Shown piece after piece: positions 1 to 5,897 of a stretch of 6,860 nucleotides of DNA (position 1 is the stretch's first letter; every line of letters begins with the position of its first letter). Origin of the DNA: Candidatus Zhuqueibacterota bacterium (GTDB lineage: Bacteria > KSB1 > UBA2214); contig JAKJDB010000141.1 of the NCBI GenBank assembly GCA_022706175.1, positions 1 to 6,860 of the forward strand. The letters are read 5' to 3'. Made by a program: the position numbers and the translations under genes. Under the pieces are notes generated by a model. The model made no database searches. It had not been told where the DNA came from and saw only the letters and a list, made by a program, of their open reading frames with translations.

Positions 1-345
1 GAACCGCCAGGCTCGATCCGACTGATCCGGTCCTTCAGGCGGGTGCACGATGACATGACGAAGGTGCAGGGCTTGGCGATAACGGTTCACCAGGGTGATC
101 AGTTCGTCGATCTCCGGGGCATGATCCTCGCAGGCGAGATCAAAGCCGTCTTCGTGATAGTAGGGCAGATGAAAGGCTGCGGTCATGCCTTTCAGCTTGC
201 GGCTGAGGTGATCGGCGTCGGCGAGGCTGCGGCGGTTGAGCTCGATAAAGGCGATGCCCATGGCCCGCATGGTGGCGATGATCAACGGGGAGGTCAGCCC
301 CTGGAATGGCTCTATGGTATAACCGACGAGAGGGTGTTTCTTCAA
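1..345 (-). CDS. Sugar-phosphate isomerase/epimerase-like TIM-barrel protein (partial, 3' end missing)
   Basis: The reading frame gives 115 residues and runs off the left edge, so only the N-terminal part is seen. It begins KKHPLVGYTIEPFQGL. The pattern is that of a xylose-isomerase-like (AP endonuclease family 2) barrel: a strand GIAFIELN (residues 30-37), a strand with histidine AFHLPYYHEDGF (57-68), and a strand VIVHPP (98-103). In this superfamily such strand-end His and Glu residues often bind a metal and the sugar substrate. I chose the TTG at 345 as start: it is the first usable start after the upstream gene's stop, and AAAGG lies 7 nt before it; no ATG is available there. The gene follows the DUF2752 gene by 18 nt and is probably co-transcribed with it. 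The substrate cannot be told, and an endonuclease IV-like role is not excluded. Confidence 0.65.
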   Translation of the reverse strand, partial: MKKHPLVGYTIEPFQGLTSPLIIATMRAMGIAFIELNRRSLADADHLSRKLKGMTAAFHLPYYHEDGFDLACEDHAPEIDELITLVNRYRQALHLRHVIVHPPEGPDQSDRAWRF

Positions 346-352
346 TGCAGTG

Positions 353-357
353 CCTTT
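353..357 (-). promoter_or_regulatory. Ribosome binding site deciding a TTG start
   Basis: On the minus strand AAAGG stands 7 nt upstream of the TTG at 345-343. It supports the non-ATG start of the partial TIM-barrel gene, since only seven sense codons and no ATG or GTG lie between the preceding stop (366-364) and this TTG. Confidence 0.55.
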
Positions 358-363
358 GATCGC

Positions 364-798
364 TTAATAAGAGAATACCGGCTTGGTCAGGAAGGCTTGC
401 AGGATCACGAACAGCCAGTTAAGCAACAGGACGGCCGCTAGGGCGTAACGCCTGATGTCGTTTTCGCGTTGATTCAGCACCAGCCGGCTGCTTTTACCGA
501 ACAGCGCACCGATGATGGAATTGAAGCCCCAGGCCGCCAAGGCCAGATAGAGAATAAAAAAAAGGGGATTGGCCAAAAAAGCATCTTTGAACTCGAGCCG
601 GCTCAGGAACATGCCGCAATGCGTGGCGCCGCAGGCCGGACATGGAAGGCCTGTCCAGGTCCTGAGCAGACAGGGCGGCATCAGCCTGTCCAGGTCAGGG
701 ACAAAAAAAGCCAGAGACCAGCCAACGCCTCCGATGAGCAGGTAAGCCAGGCCAGTTCCGCATTCTTTTTTAGTGCAGGGGCGAATCTCTAATTTCAT
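364..798 (-). CDS. DUF2752 family membrane protein
   Basis: A 144-aa protein with three hydrophobic segments at about residues 16-34, 77-100 and 118-136, so probably an inner-membrane protein. Between the first two lies the DUF2752 signature: CPACGATH (53-60), matching the family's CPxCGxT/R-type motif, followed by a conserved NPLFF (77-81). The cysteine pair could bind metal or be redox active, but the family has no established function. The start is uncertain. The frame stays open to a TTG at 855 (163 aa), but neither that TTG nor the ATG at 798 has a clear Shine-Dalgarno site. I prefer the ATG because the extra 19 residues look unlike the family. The gene diverges from asd and precedes the TIM-barrel gene by 18 nt. 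Confidence 0.75.
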   Translation of the reverse strand: MKLEIRPCTKKECGTGLAYLLIGGVGWSLAFFVPDLDRLMPPCLLRTWTGLPCPACGATHCGMFLSRLEFKDAFLANPLFFILYLALAAWGFNSIIGALFGKSSRLVLNQRENDIRRYALAAVLLLNWLFVILQAFLTKPVFSY

Positions 799-1013
799 AA
801 ATCGGCAAGAGAATGCTATCAATCTAAAGTTAAGATGTCGAACCGTGAAAAGCAAGCGCTAAAACCGACGACCGGCGGCGCCGGCGTTCTTTCTGCGGCC
901 GGCGGACTCATGACCCGGCCTAAACGGTCCGTTGGCGCGGCTTTTCTATTGCAATCATCATTTTTTTTGTTTACTTTTCAATTTATGCACTTATTCATCA
1001 TGATAGGGAAGGT
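799..1013. other. Divergent intergenic region with GC-rich inverted repeats
   Basis: This gap separates the leftward DUF2752 gene from rightward asd. Its middle (about 865-940) is very GC-rich and holds short inverted repeats. CCGGC and GCCGG flank a 3-nt loop at 872-884. GGCCGG (897-902) pairs with CCGGCC (915-920) across 12 nt. AACGG and CCGTT flank a single T at 923-933. From about 941 to asd the DNA turns AT-rich, as expected for a promoter. No RNA gene or coding region of its own is recognisable. Confidence 0.5.
949..977 (+). promoter_or_regulatory. Weak candidate promoter for the asd-lysC cluster
   Basis: TTGCAA (949-954) and TACTTT (972-977) are separated by 17 bp, each matching 4 of 6 consensus bases of a sigma70-type promoter. 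It lies in the AT-rich tract just before asd and would give a leader of roughly 30 nt. In so AT-rich a stretch such matches arise easily, so this is tentative. Confidence 0.25.
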
Positions 1014-2072
1014 ATGAAAAAGATACAATGCGTTGTTCTCGGCGCCACCGGCGTGGTGGGCCAACATTTTCTACGCCTTCTGGCCAACCATCCGTTGTTC
1101 CAGGTGGCTGCGGTGTGCGCCAGCGAAGGTCGGATCGGCCAGCGGCTGGGCGATGTCAATGCTCTGATTCCGGAAGGGATTCCTGCAGAGTCAGCAGACC
1201 TTCGCTTTTCCGCCATGGATGCGAAATCACTGGCCGGCCTGAAGGTGCAGGTGGCGTTCTCCGCGCTGCCCACCGATGTAGCCAAAGAGGTTGAGAAAGA
1301 ACTCGCTGCGGCCGGCATTCATGTTTTTTCCAACGCCGGGGCGTATCGTATGGATGAACGCGTCCCCATTTTAATTCCAGAGGTCAATCATCCTCATCTG
1401 GCGCTGGCCCGCGAACAGCTGCAACACAGCAAGGGGTTTATCATCACCAACGCCAACTGCACCACCACGGGTCTGACCCTGGCCCTATTGCCGATTTTAC
1501 CCTTTGGTATACGCAAGCTGGTGGTGGCCAGCTATCAGGCCATATCCGGCGCCGGTTATCCGGGCGTGCCCGCTCTGGATATCAGCGGCAACGTCATCCC
1601 CTATATTGACGGGGAGGAGGCCAAAGTGCGCAAAGAGGTGGCCAAGATTTTCGGTCGCATCGAGGAAACGACGATAGTGCCGATGGACTGGCAGGTCTAT
1701 GCCCATTGTGTGCGCGTCCCCACGCTGGTCGGCCATTTGCTCTCCGTGCATGTGGAGGTGGAGAACGAGCCGACGCTGGACCAGGTGCAGGCCTGCTTTG
1801 AAAATTTTCAGCCCGATCGGCCGGTGCAGGGCCTGCCCACGGCGCCGATCAAGCCCGTGGTGCTGATGCATGAAAAGAACCGACCTCAGCCCAGCCGCGA
1901 TGTGATGCTGGGCGATCCCGTGCGCGCACAGGGGATGACGGTGGCGGTGGGGCGGCTGGAGGTGGAGAAACACGTCATCAGAATGATCGCGCTTTCCAAC
2001 AATCTTATTCGCGGTGCAGCGGGAGGATCGGTGCTCAACGCCGAGCTGGCGTTGCGCGAGGGCTTGCTATGA
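1014..2072 (+). CDS. asd: Aspartate-semialdehyde dehydrogenase, archaeal/fungal type
   Basis: Makes L-aspartate 4-semialdehyde by NADPH-dependent reduction of aspartyl phosphate, the second step of the lysine/DAP, threonine and methionine pathway, in the cytosol. The 352-aa length is normal. The N-terminal Rossmann fold has the NADP loop GATGVVG (residues 10-16). The catalytic cysteine is Cys149 in NANCTTTG, and the likely acid/base histidine is His241 in RVPTLVGH. SYQAISGAGYPG (173-184) and the C-terminal NNLIRGAAGGSVLNAE (329-344) are also typical. The RVPxxxGH and GYPG context resembles the Methanocaldococcus/yeast type of Asd rather than the E. coli type. The ATG at 1014 is preceded by AGGG at 1005-1008 with 5-nt spacing. 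The stop overlaps the aspartate kinase start, so the two are translationally coupled. Confidence 0.95.
   Translation: MKKIQCVVLGATGVVGQHFLRLLANHPLFQVAAVCASEGRIGQRLGDVNALIPEGIPAESADLRFSAMDAKSLAGLKVQVAFSALPTDVAKEVEKELAAAGIHVFSNAGAYRMDERVPILIPEVNHPHLALAREQLQHSKGFIITNANCTTTGLTLALLPILPFGIRKLVVASYQAISGAGYPGVPALDISGNVIPYIDGEEAKVRKEVAKIFGRIEETTIVPMDWQVYAHCVRVPTLVGHLLSVHVEVENEPTLDQVQACFENFQPDRPVQGLPTAPIKPVVLMHEKNRPQPSRDVMLGDPVRAQGMTVAVGRLEVEKHVIRMIALSNNLIRGAAGGSVLNAELALREGLL
2058..2072 (+). promoter_or_regulatory. Ribosome binding site and ATGA stop-start overlap, asd/lysC
   Basis: GAGGG at 2058-2062, inside the last codons of asd, lies 6 nt before the ATG at 2069. That ATG shares the sequence ATGA with the asd stop (TGA, 2070-2072). 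This is the classical arrangement for translational coupling. It favours 2069 over a second in-frame ATG at 2078. Confidence 0.7.
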
Positions 2073-3445
2073 TCGTGATGAAAATCGGCGGCTCTTCCCT
2101 GCGCAGCATCGAATCGCTGCAGCAGGTGACGGAGATCATTCGTATGGCGCCGGATGCGCAAAAGATCGTCGTGTTGTCTGCAGTGAGCGGCGTGACCGAC
2201 CATCTGATCAAAAGCGTCCGTGAAGCCCTGCAGACCGAGCGGCGGATTCGTCCATTGCTGGACTATCTGCGGGAGCTGCATCGTGAACTGGTGATGGCGG
2301 TCGTCACCGACAACTCTTTGCGCCATCACACACTGGACGAAATCGAGTATCTGCTGTCCCGATTGGAAAAGCTGTTGTACGGCGTCGCCTACACCGGCGA
2401 ATGCACGCGCCGCACTCGAGACCTCATCATCTCCATGGGCGAGCGTTTGGCGGTGCAGCTGCTGGCCGGCTGCGTGTCCAGCCGTGGGGTGGAGGCCTTG
2501 GCGCTGGACGCGGACAAGATCGACATCGTCGCGCACGGCGAGTTCGGCTACGGCAATGCCGATCTCGAGTCCACCGCCCGCCTGCTGCCGGGGCATCTGA
2601 ATGAACCTCTGCAGCGATCCGCCGTTCCGATCATCACTGGTTTTTTCGGCCGCACGAGCGAAGGGCACACCATCACCTTTGGCCGTGGCGGCACTGATTA
2701 CAGCGCGGCGGTGGTGGCCTATGCCATGGACAGCCGGGAACTGCAAATCTGGAAGGATGTGGACGGCTTTTTAACCGCTGCGCCGGACATGGTGCCAACC
2801 GCCAAACCGCTCGAGTATCTGGCCTACGAGGAGGCGGCGGAGCTCTCCTATTTCGGCGCTTCCATTCTGCATCCGCGCACGGTGGAACCGCTGGCGAAAA
2901 AGCGCATTCCGGCTGTGATCAAAAACACCTACAGCCCCGATGTCGCCGGCACCATCGTCGGGCCGGACAAGCATCAAAAGGACGAGGTGATCAAGAGTGT
3001 GGTGGCCAACCGCAAGATCGGGGCGCTGCGCATCCATGGCGCCAGTCTCGGCCAGCAACTGGGATTCCTCAAGCAGGTGGTCTCGGCGTTGAGTGAAGCG
3101 GAGATCAACATCATCTCGGTGATCACCGCGCAGACCGCGGTGAATTTTCTGTTGAACAAGAACGACATTCCGCTCAGCCGGCGCATCATCGAGAATTTGA
3201 AAATACCTTATGTCGATCATCTGGAGCCGCTGACGGACGTGGCGTTGATCGGCGTGGTGGGCGAAGGCCTGGTCGAAACCCGCGGCCTGGCTGCGCGCGT
3301 CTTTACTTCGGTGGCCGCGGCCGGCGCCAACGTGGAGATGATCACCTCCGGCGCCTCCAAAGTTGCGCAGTATTTTGTCATCAAGGAAAATTTTCTTCAG
3401 CAGACGGTCCAGGCGGTGCATGCCGAATTTTTCGGCGCTCCATGA
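2069..3445 (+). CDS. lysC: Aspartate kinase, ThrA-like class, with C-terminal ACT domains
   Basis: Phosphorylates L-aspartate with ATP, the committed first step of the aspartate pathway; its product is the substrate of the Asd encoded just upstream. Of 458 residues, about 1-300 form the amino-acid kinase domain: KIGGSS (5-10), SMGERLA (122-128), FGRGGTDYSA (204-213), WKDVDGFLTAAP (228-239) and LSYFGASILHPR (259-270). Two ACT-type regulatory regions follow at about 317-385 and 391-455, so feedback inhibition by lysine or threonine is expected; which one cannot be read from the sequence. IPAVIKNTYSPDVAGTIVG (280-298) resembles the kinase half of ThrA/MetL, yet no homoserine dehydrogenase domain follows, so this is a monofunctional enzyme. 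An Ala stands where the family usually has Asp in the TADP motif. The symbol lysC is by function; the subfamily is nearer to ThrA. Confidence 0.93.
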   Translation: MIVMKIGGSSLRSIESLQQVTEIIRMAPDAQKIVVLSAVSGVTDHLIKSVREALQTERRIRPLLDYLRELHRELVMAVVTDNSLRHHTLDEIEYLLSRLEKLLYGVAYTGECTRRTRDLIISMGERLAVQLLAGCVSSRGVEALALDADKIDIVAHGEFGYGNADLESTARLLPGHLNEPLQRSAVPIITGFFGRTSEGHTITFGRGGTDYSAAVVAYAMDSRELQIWKDVDGFLTAAPDMVPTAKPLEYLAYEEAAELSYFGASILHPRTVEPLAKKRIPAVIKNTYSPDVAGTIVGPDKHQKDEVIKSVVANRKIGALRIHGASLGQQLGFLKQVVSALSEAEINIISVITAQTAVNFLLNKNDIPLSRRIIENLKIPYVDHLEPLTDVALIGVVGEGLVETRGLAARVFTSVAAAGANVEMITSGASKVAQYFVIKENFLQQTVQAVHAEFFGAP

Positions 3446-3513
3446 CGCCGCAGGTCGTGCCGAGGCTCGACGAACCGGTGCGCGGCTTTCGATCTGAATC
3501 TGCATTCATGAAC

Positions 3514-3539
3514 CGCTCTTGCGAGCGCAAAGACAGGAG
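3514..3539 (+). promoter_or_regulatory. Small hairpin and Shine-Dalgarno site before the oxidoreductase gene
   Basis: CGCTC (3514-3518) and GAGCG (3523-3527) form a 5-bp stem with loop TTGC. Eight nt beyond it is AGGAG (3535-3539), 5 nt before the ATG at 3545. There is no T-run after the stem, so it is not a standard intrinsic terminator. It may be a processing or stability element in the 99-nt lysC-oxidoreductase gap, or chance. Confidence 0.4.
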
Positions 3540-3544
3540 TTGTT

Positions 3545-4789
3545 ATGTCATCCATCCCATTGCCCGTCTTGATTCACGGCGTCACCGGACGCATGGGGCA
3601 GATCGCCTTGAAAGCCCTGCAGCACATCGGCCGTGAAGGCTGGTCCCGCCTGGGCGATCAGATCATTCAACCGGTGCCCATCGCCGTGGCGCGCAATGCG
3701 CAAAAACTGGAAAAAGTGGCGCGAGAAAAAGGCTGCGACCGGTATTATACCGATCTGGACCAGGCCTATGAAGAGGCGCGCAAGATCAATCCGCAGCACC
3801 AGCTGTATCACAACACGCTGTCCACCGGCATCCGCAAGGAACAGATGCTGGCGGTGTTGCCGTCTTTGGATCCCAAAACCACTGCGGTCTATATGGAAAA
3901 ACCCCTGGCCGCCAATTATGCCGACGGCTTTGCCATTGTCGACGCACTGGAGAAAAAAGGGTTTCATCACGGCGTTGTCCATCACATGCTGGCCACCCCC
4001 GGCCTGTTAAAGGCCAGGGAGCTGATGCCCCGGATCAAACCGCTGCATTGCCAGATGCTCTTTGGCTATGAGGTGGGCGCCGGCTTTAGCGACAACAAAG
4101 AGTTCTCCGGCCAGCGACCGGATTTCAACTGGAAGTTCAAGGAGGCCGGCGGCGGTATCATTTTGGACATGTGCCATGAGGGCTACCTGTCGAATGCGCT
4201 GTTCGGCGCCACCCGACGACTCAGCGCTGTGGCCCGTCTGCTGACGCCGAAGCGCCTGAGCACCGACGGCCACACCGTGATCGATTGCGATGTCGAAGAC
4301 TTTGCCGCCTTGCGCCGGGAGCATGAAAGCGGGGTGGTCAATACCTCTATCTGGACCTGGTTCCGCCGGGTGAATTCTGAATTTGGTCCTCTGGAGATTA
4401 CAGTGGAAGGGGAGAACGGTACCCTGGTGTTCGGGCTGTACGGATTAAAGGTGCAGTGGAAAGAGGGCGCGCCGGCCAATCGCTGGGAGCGTTCGGTGGT
4501 TGGGGAAAAGACAGAGTGGCGCGATTATTGGCAGACGATTGATTTGACCTATCGGGACCCCTTTGCCCTGGAGTTGTCGGATTATCTGCAGACCATTTTC
4601 ACCGGCGAGATCTATGCCAAGAACGCCATCCCGGCCCTGAACATCCTCGGGGAAGTTGAAGCACTGTATGAGAGCGCGGCCAATGAGGGGGCGGTTATTC
4701 CCAGTGAGCAGTTCTTGCGCTATCCCAAGGAGGTCCCCAAGGGCTGGCAGCCGGAACGGCTGCAGGGAAAATTGACACTGGTGAAATAG
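3545..4789 (+). CDS. Gfo/Idh/MocA-family NAD(P)-dependent oxidoreductase
   Basis: A 414-aa protein, slightly longer than the usual 330-400 of the family. The N-terminal Rossmann domain starts with VLIHGVTGRMGQIA (8-21). The glycine loop GVTGRMG looks like that of dihydrodipicolinate reductase (DapB) rather than the common GxGxxG. The diagnostic lysine is in VYMEKPLA (115-122), equivalent to the EKP motif that holds the catalytic Lys. GGGIILDMCHEGY (202-214) corresponds to the GGGxxxD...H segment with the other catalytic residues. The DapB hallmark HHxxKxDAPSGT is absent and the chain is about 150 residues too long, so it is not DapB. The family oxidises or reduces hydroxyl groups of sugars, inositols and related compounds. 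The substrate here is unknown. It follows lysC by 99 nt on the same strand, with a good AGGAG site, and probably belongs to the same transcript. Confidence 0.85.
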   Translation: MSSIPLPVLIHGVTGRMGQIALKALQHIGREGWSRLGDQIIQPVPIAVARNAQKLEKVAREKGCDRYYTDLDQAYEEARKINPQHQLYHNTLSTGIRKEQMLAVLPSLDPKTTAVYMEKPLAANYADGFAIVDALEKKGFHHGVVHHMLATPGLLKARELMPRIKPLHCQMLFGYEVGAGFSDNKEFSGQRPDFNWKFKEAGGGIILDMCHEGYLSNALFGATRRLSAVARLLTPKRLSTDGHTVIDCDVEDFAALRREHESGVVNTSIWTWFRRVNSEFGPLEITVEGENGTLVFGLYGLKVQWKEGAPANRWERSVVGEKTEWRDYWQTIDLTYRDPFALELSDYLQTIFTGEIYAKNAIPALNILGEVEALYESAANEGAVIPSEQFLRYPKEVPKGWQPERLQGKLTLVK

Positions 4790-4811
4790 ACGGTTGAGAG
4801 GTGAGGGGGGT

Positions 4812-4834
4812 GCGACGGCTTTGGCGGCCGTCGC
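4812..4834. terminator. Strong hairpin between convergent genes, possible bidirectional 3' end
   Basis: GCGACGGC (4812-4819) and GCCGTCGC (4827-4834) form a perfect 8-bp GC-rich stem with a 7-nt loop. It lies 22 nt after the oxidoreductase stop and 4 nt beyond the stop of the convergent membrane-protein gene. No T-run follows on either strand, so it is not a canonical intrinsic terminator. Its position suggests transcript 3'-end formation or protection for both genes. Confidence 0.45.
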
Positions 4835-4838
4835 TGAA

Positions 4839-5189
4839 TCATCCTTTGGTGGTCAGATCCTTGGCCCAGAGGGCGAGGACGATGCCGACAAAGAGCGCGA
4901 TCGCCACACCCCATAAAAAACCATCCCCCCAGTCCGTGCCTTTGTATTCGCCGAAGCGTCTGCGCAGAAAACCGTCGGCATCCATCGCCTCGAGGTAGCT
5001 GATCCCCTTGCCCACGTAAAGAACCCAGGTTTTGAAAAAAAGAAAAGAAAAGAGGGCGAGGACGAACTTACGGAAGAGAGCGATCAACGGCCAGGTGTAG
5101 CGAATGAGCACCATCCAGACCAGCAGGGTTCCGAAGGTTAAAAAGAACTCGAAATTTTTCAGAATGATCTGCTTGATTTCAGGGGACAT
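4839..5189 (-). CDS. Small membrane protein of unknown function
   Basis: I do not recognise a family. The 116-aa product has three likely membrane segments at about residues 14-38, 41-60 and 90-109. Between the last two is a polar, charged loop of about 28 residues containing FLRRRFGEYKGTDWGDG (74-90). No cleavable signal peptide is apparent; the first segment probably acts as the membrane anchor. The ATG at 5189 is supported by GAGGT 6 nt upstream. The gene is the second of a leftward pair, 55 nt after the stop of the 146-aa gene, and converges on the oxidoreductase gene. The good ribosome site, clean amphipathic layout and absence of a competing gene on the other strand support it as real. 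Confidence 0.7.
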   Translation of the reverse strand: MSPEIKQIILKNFEFFLTFGTLLVWMVLIRYTWPLIALFRKFVLALFSFLFFKTWVLYVGKGISYLEAMDADGFLRRRFGEYKGTDWGDGFLWGVAIALFVGIVLALWAKDLTTKG

Positions 5190-5244
5190 GGGTCTACCTC
5201 GAGACAGGCTCGGTTAGGATTGGGTCGCGCCGGTCCTGCCGGGT

Positions 5245-5685
5245 CTAGTCATCTGCTTGTTTCTTCGATCCTGCCGATTTAAACTCATCAAACGTCAGCC
5301 GCACATCGATGTTGAAATAGCGGTAGAGATCCGCCAGCATGGCAGCGCTGTCATCCTCCTTGGGCCGGCAAACCAGGGTCAGACCGGCGTACTCGGTCTT
5401 GACCGTGTCGTTCTCCTCCCCCTTGCCGATCTTGACTTTTTTCTGTTTGATGGCAAAGGGTCGAACCGTCACCGCCGGAAGTTCGTACTCTTCGCCGGTG
5501 AGGTTGTCCATCACCGACGCCCGCACCAGGCCGCGCACCATGCTGCGGAACAGCTCGCTGACCTGCTTGCTGTCGTCCAGTTCCGCTTCCACTTGCAGGA
5601 TCACCTGATGGATGATTTGATCGTTTTCGTCTTTGTCCTCAGCCGGCCAGTACCGCTTGATAATGGCCTTGTCTAGCACCAGCAT
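5245..5685 (-). CDS. Hypothetical soluble protein, 146 aa
   Basis: No family is recognised. The product starts MLVLDKAIIKRYW and has no membrane segment or signal peptide, so it is probably cytosolic. It alternates short beta-like stretches (IIHQVILQVEAEL 24-36, ELPAVTVRPFAI 68-79, AGLTLVCRP 100-108) with a helix-like part rich in Arg and Met (QVSELFRSMVRGLVRASVMD 41-60). A charged Lys-rich segment lies at 80-97, and the tail (138-146) is polar. I chose the ATG at 5685 because AGGAG lies 6 nt upstream; the frame is open to a TTG at 5739, which would add 18 residues and read through that ribosome site. A TAGAAT on the minus strand (5726-5721) could be a -10 element, but no -35 is evident. It is the first gene of the pair with the membrane protein, so a joint role is possible. 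Confidence 0.7.
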   Translation of the reverse strand: MLVLDKAIIKRYWPAEDKDENDQIIHQVILQVEAELDDSKQVSELFRSMVRGLVRASVMDNLTGEEYELPAVTVRPFAIKQKKVKIGKGEENDTVKTEYAGLTLVCRPKEDDSAAMLADLYRYFNIDVRLTFDEFKSAGSKKQADD

Positions 5686-5806
5686 GTTCGACTCCTGTCT
5701 ATAATAAATGAACTTACTCAATTCTAGCCTGGAAATCAAGCGTCTTTTTTCGATCCGCGGTATGCCTGAAAGCCGCCCGCGGCGCGCCCAGGCTCAAAAA
5801 TAGAGC

Positions 5807-5835
5807 TTGACAGAGAAACTATATTTTCTTAAAAT
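5807..5835 (+). promoter_or_regulatory. Sigma70-type promoter of the bifunctional nuclease gene
   Basis: TTGACA (5807-5812), a perfect -35 box, and TAAAAT (5830-5835), one mismatch from the -10 consensus, are spaced by exactly 17 bp. Transcription would start near 5842 and give a leader of about 55 nt before the ATG at 5898. This is the clearest promoter in the window and suggests strong housekeeping expression. Confidence 0.8.
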
Positions 5836-5880
5836 ATTCCGTTCATCATTTGCTCGCCGTCCCTCGGGACCGGGCCGCAC

Positions 5881-5888
5881 AAAGGAGG
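5881..5888 (+). promoter_or_regulatory. Near-perfect Shine-Dalgarno site
   Basis: AAAGGAGG lies 9 nt before the ATG at 5898 and fixes that ATG as the start. An in-frame ATG upstream at 5850 lacks such a site, and starting there would place the ribosome site inside the coding region. Confidence 0.8.
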
Positions 5889-5897
5889 AGAGACGTT

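Larger units (their letters stand above)
5686..5897. other. Divergent intergenic region with GC hairpin
   Basis: This gap separates the leftward unknown pair from the rightward nuclease gene. Around 5764-5793, GCCTG and CAGGC flank an inner GCCG/CGGC stem (loop CCCG), giving an imperfect nested hairpin about 14 bp before the nuclease -35 box. It could be an operator or simply a structural spacer. The rest is the promoter and leader of the nuclease gene, listed separately, and the short leader of the 146-aa gene. Confidence 0.4.

Noticed and set aside
43..441. Plus-strand open frame of 132 codons at the left edge
   Set aside because: The minus-strand frame over 1-345 has a Shine-Dalgarno site and a barrel-like sequence, and 364 onward is the DUF2752 gene; the plus frame is their shadow.
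1886..2746. Long open frame on the minus strand (286 codons) opposite asd and lysC
   Set aside because: It lies antisense to two genes with clear catalytic motifs; its translation is rich in His, Gln and Arg, as expected for the antisense of GC-rich coding DNA, and no domain is recognisable.
2771..3505. Open frame of 244 codons on the minus strand opposite lysC
   Set aside because: Antisense to the kinase and its ACT domains, with biased composition and no motif.
3545..4789. Annotation as dapB because of the GVTGRMG loop
   Set aside because: The HHxxKxDAPSGT motif of DapB is missing, the chain is much too long, and the EKP and GGG...D..H motifs are those of Gfo/Idh/MocA.
5740..5750. Run of six T residues as a terminator
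   Set aside because: No hairpin lies directly upstream on the plus strand, and no gene in that orientation ends there.
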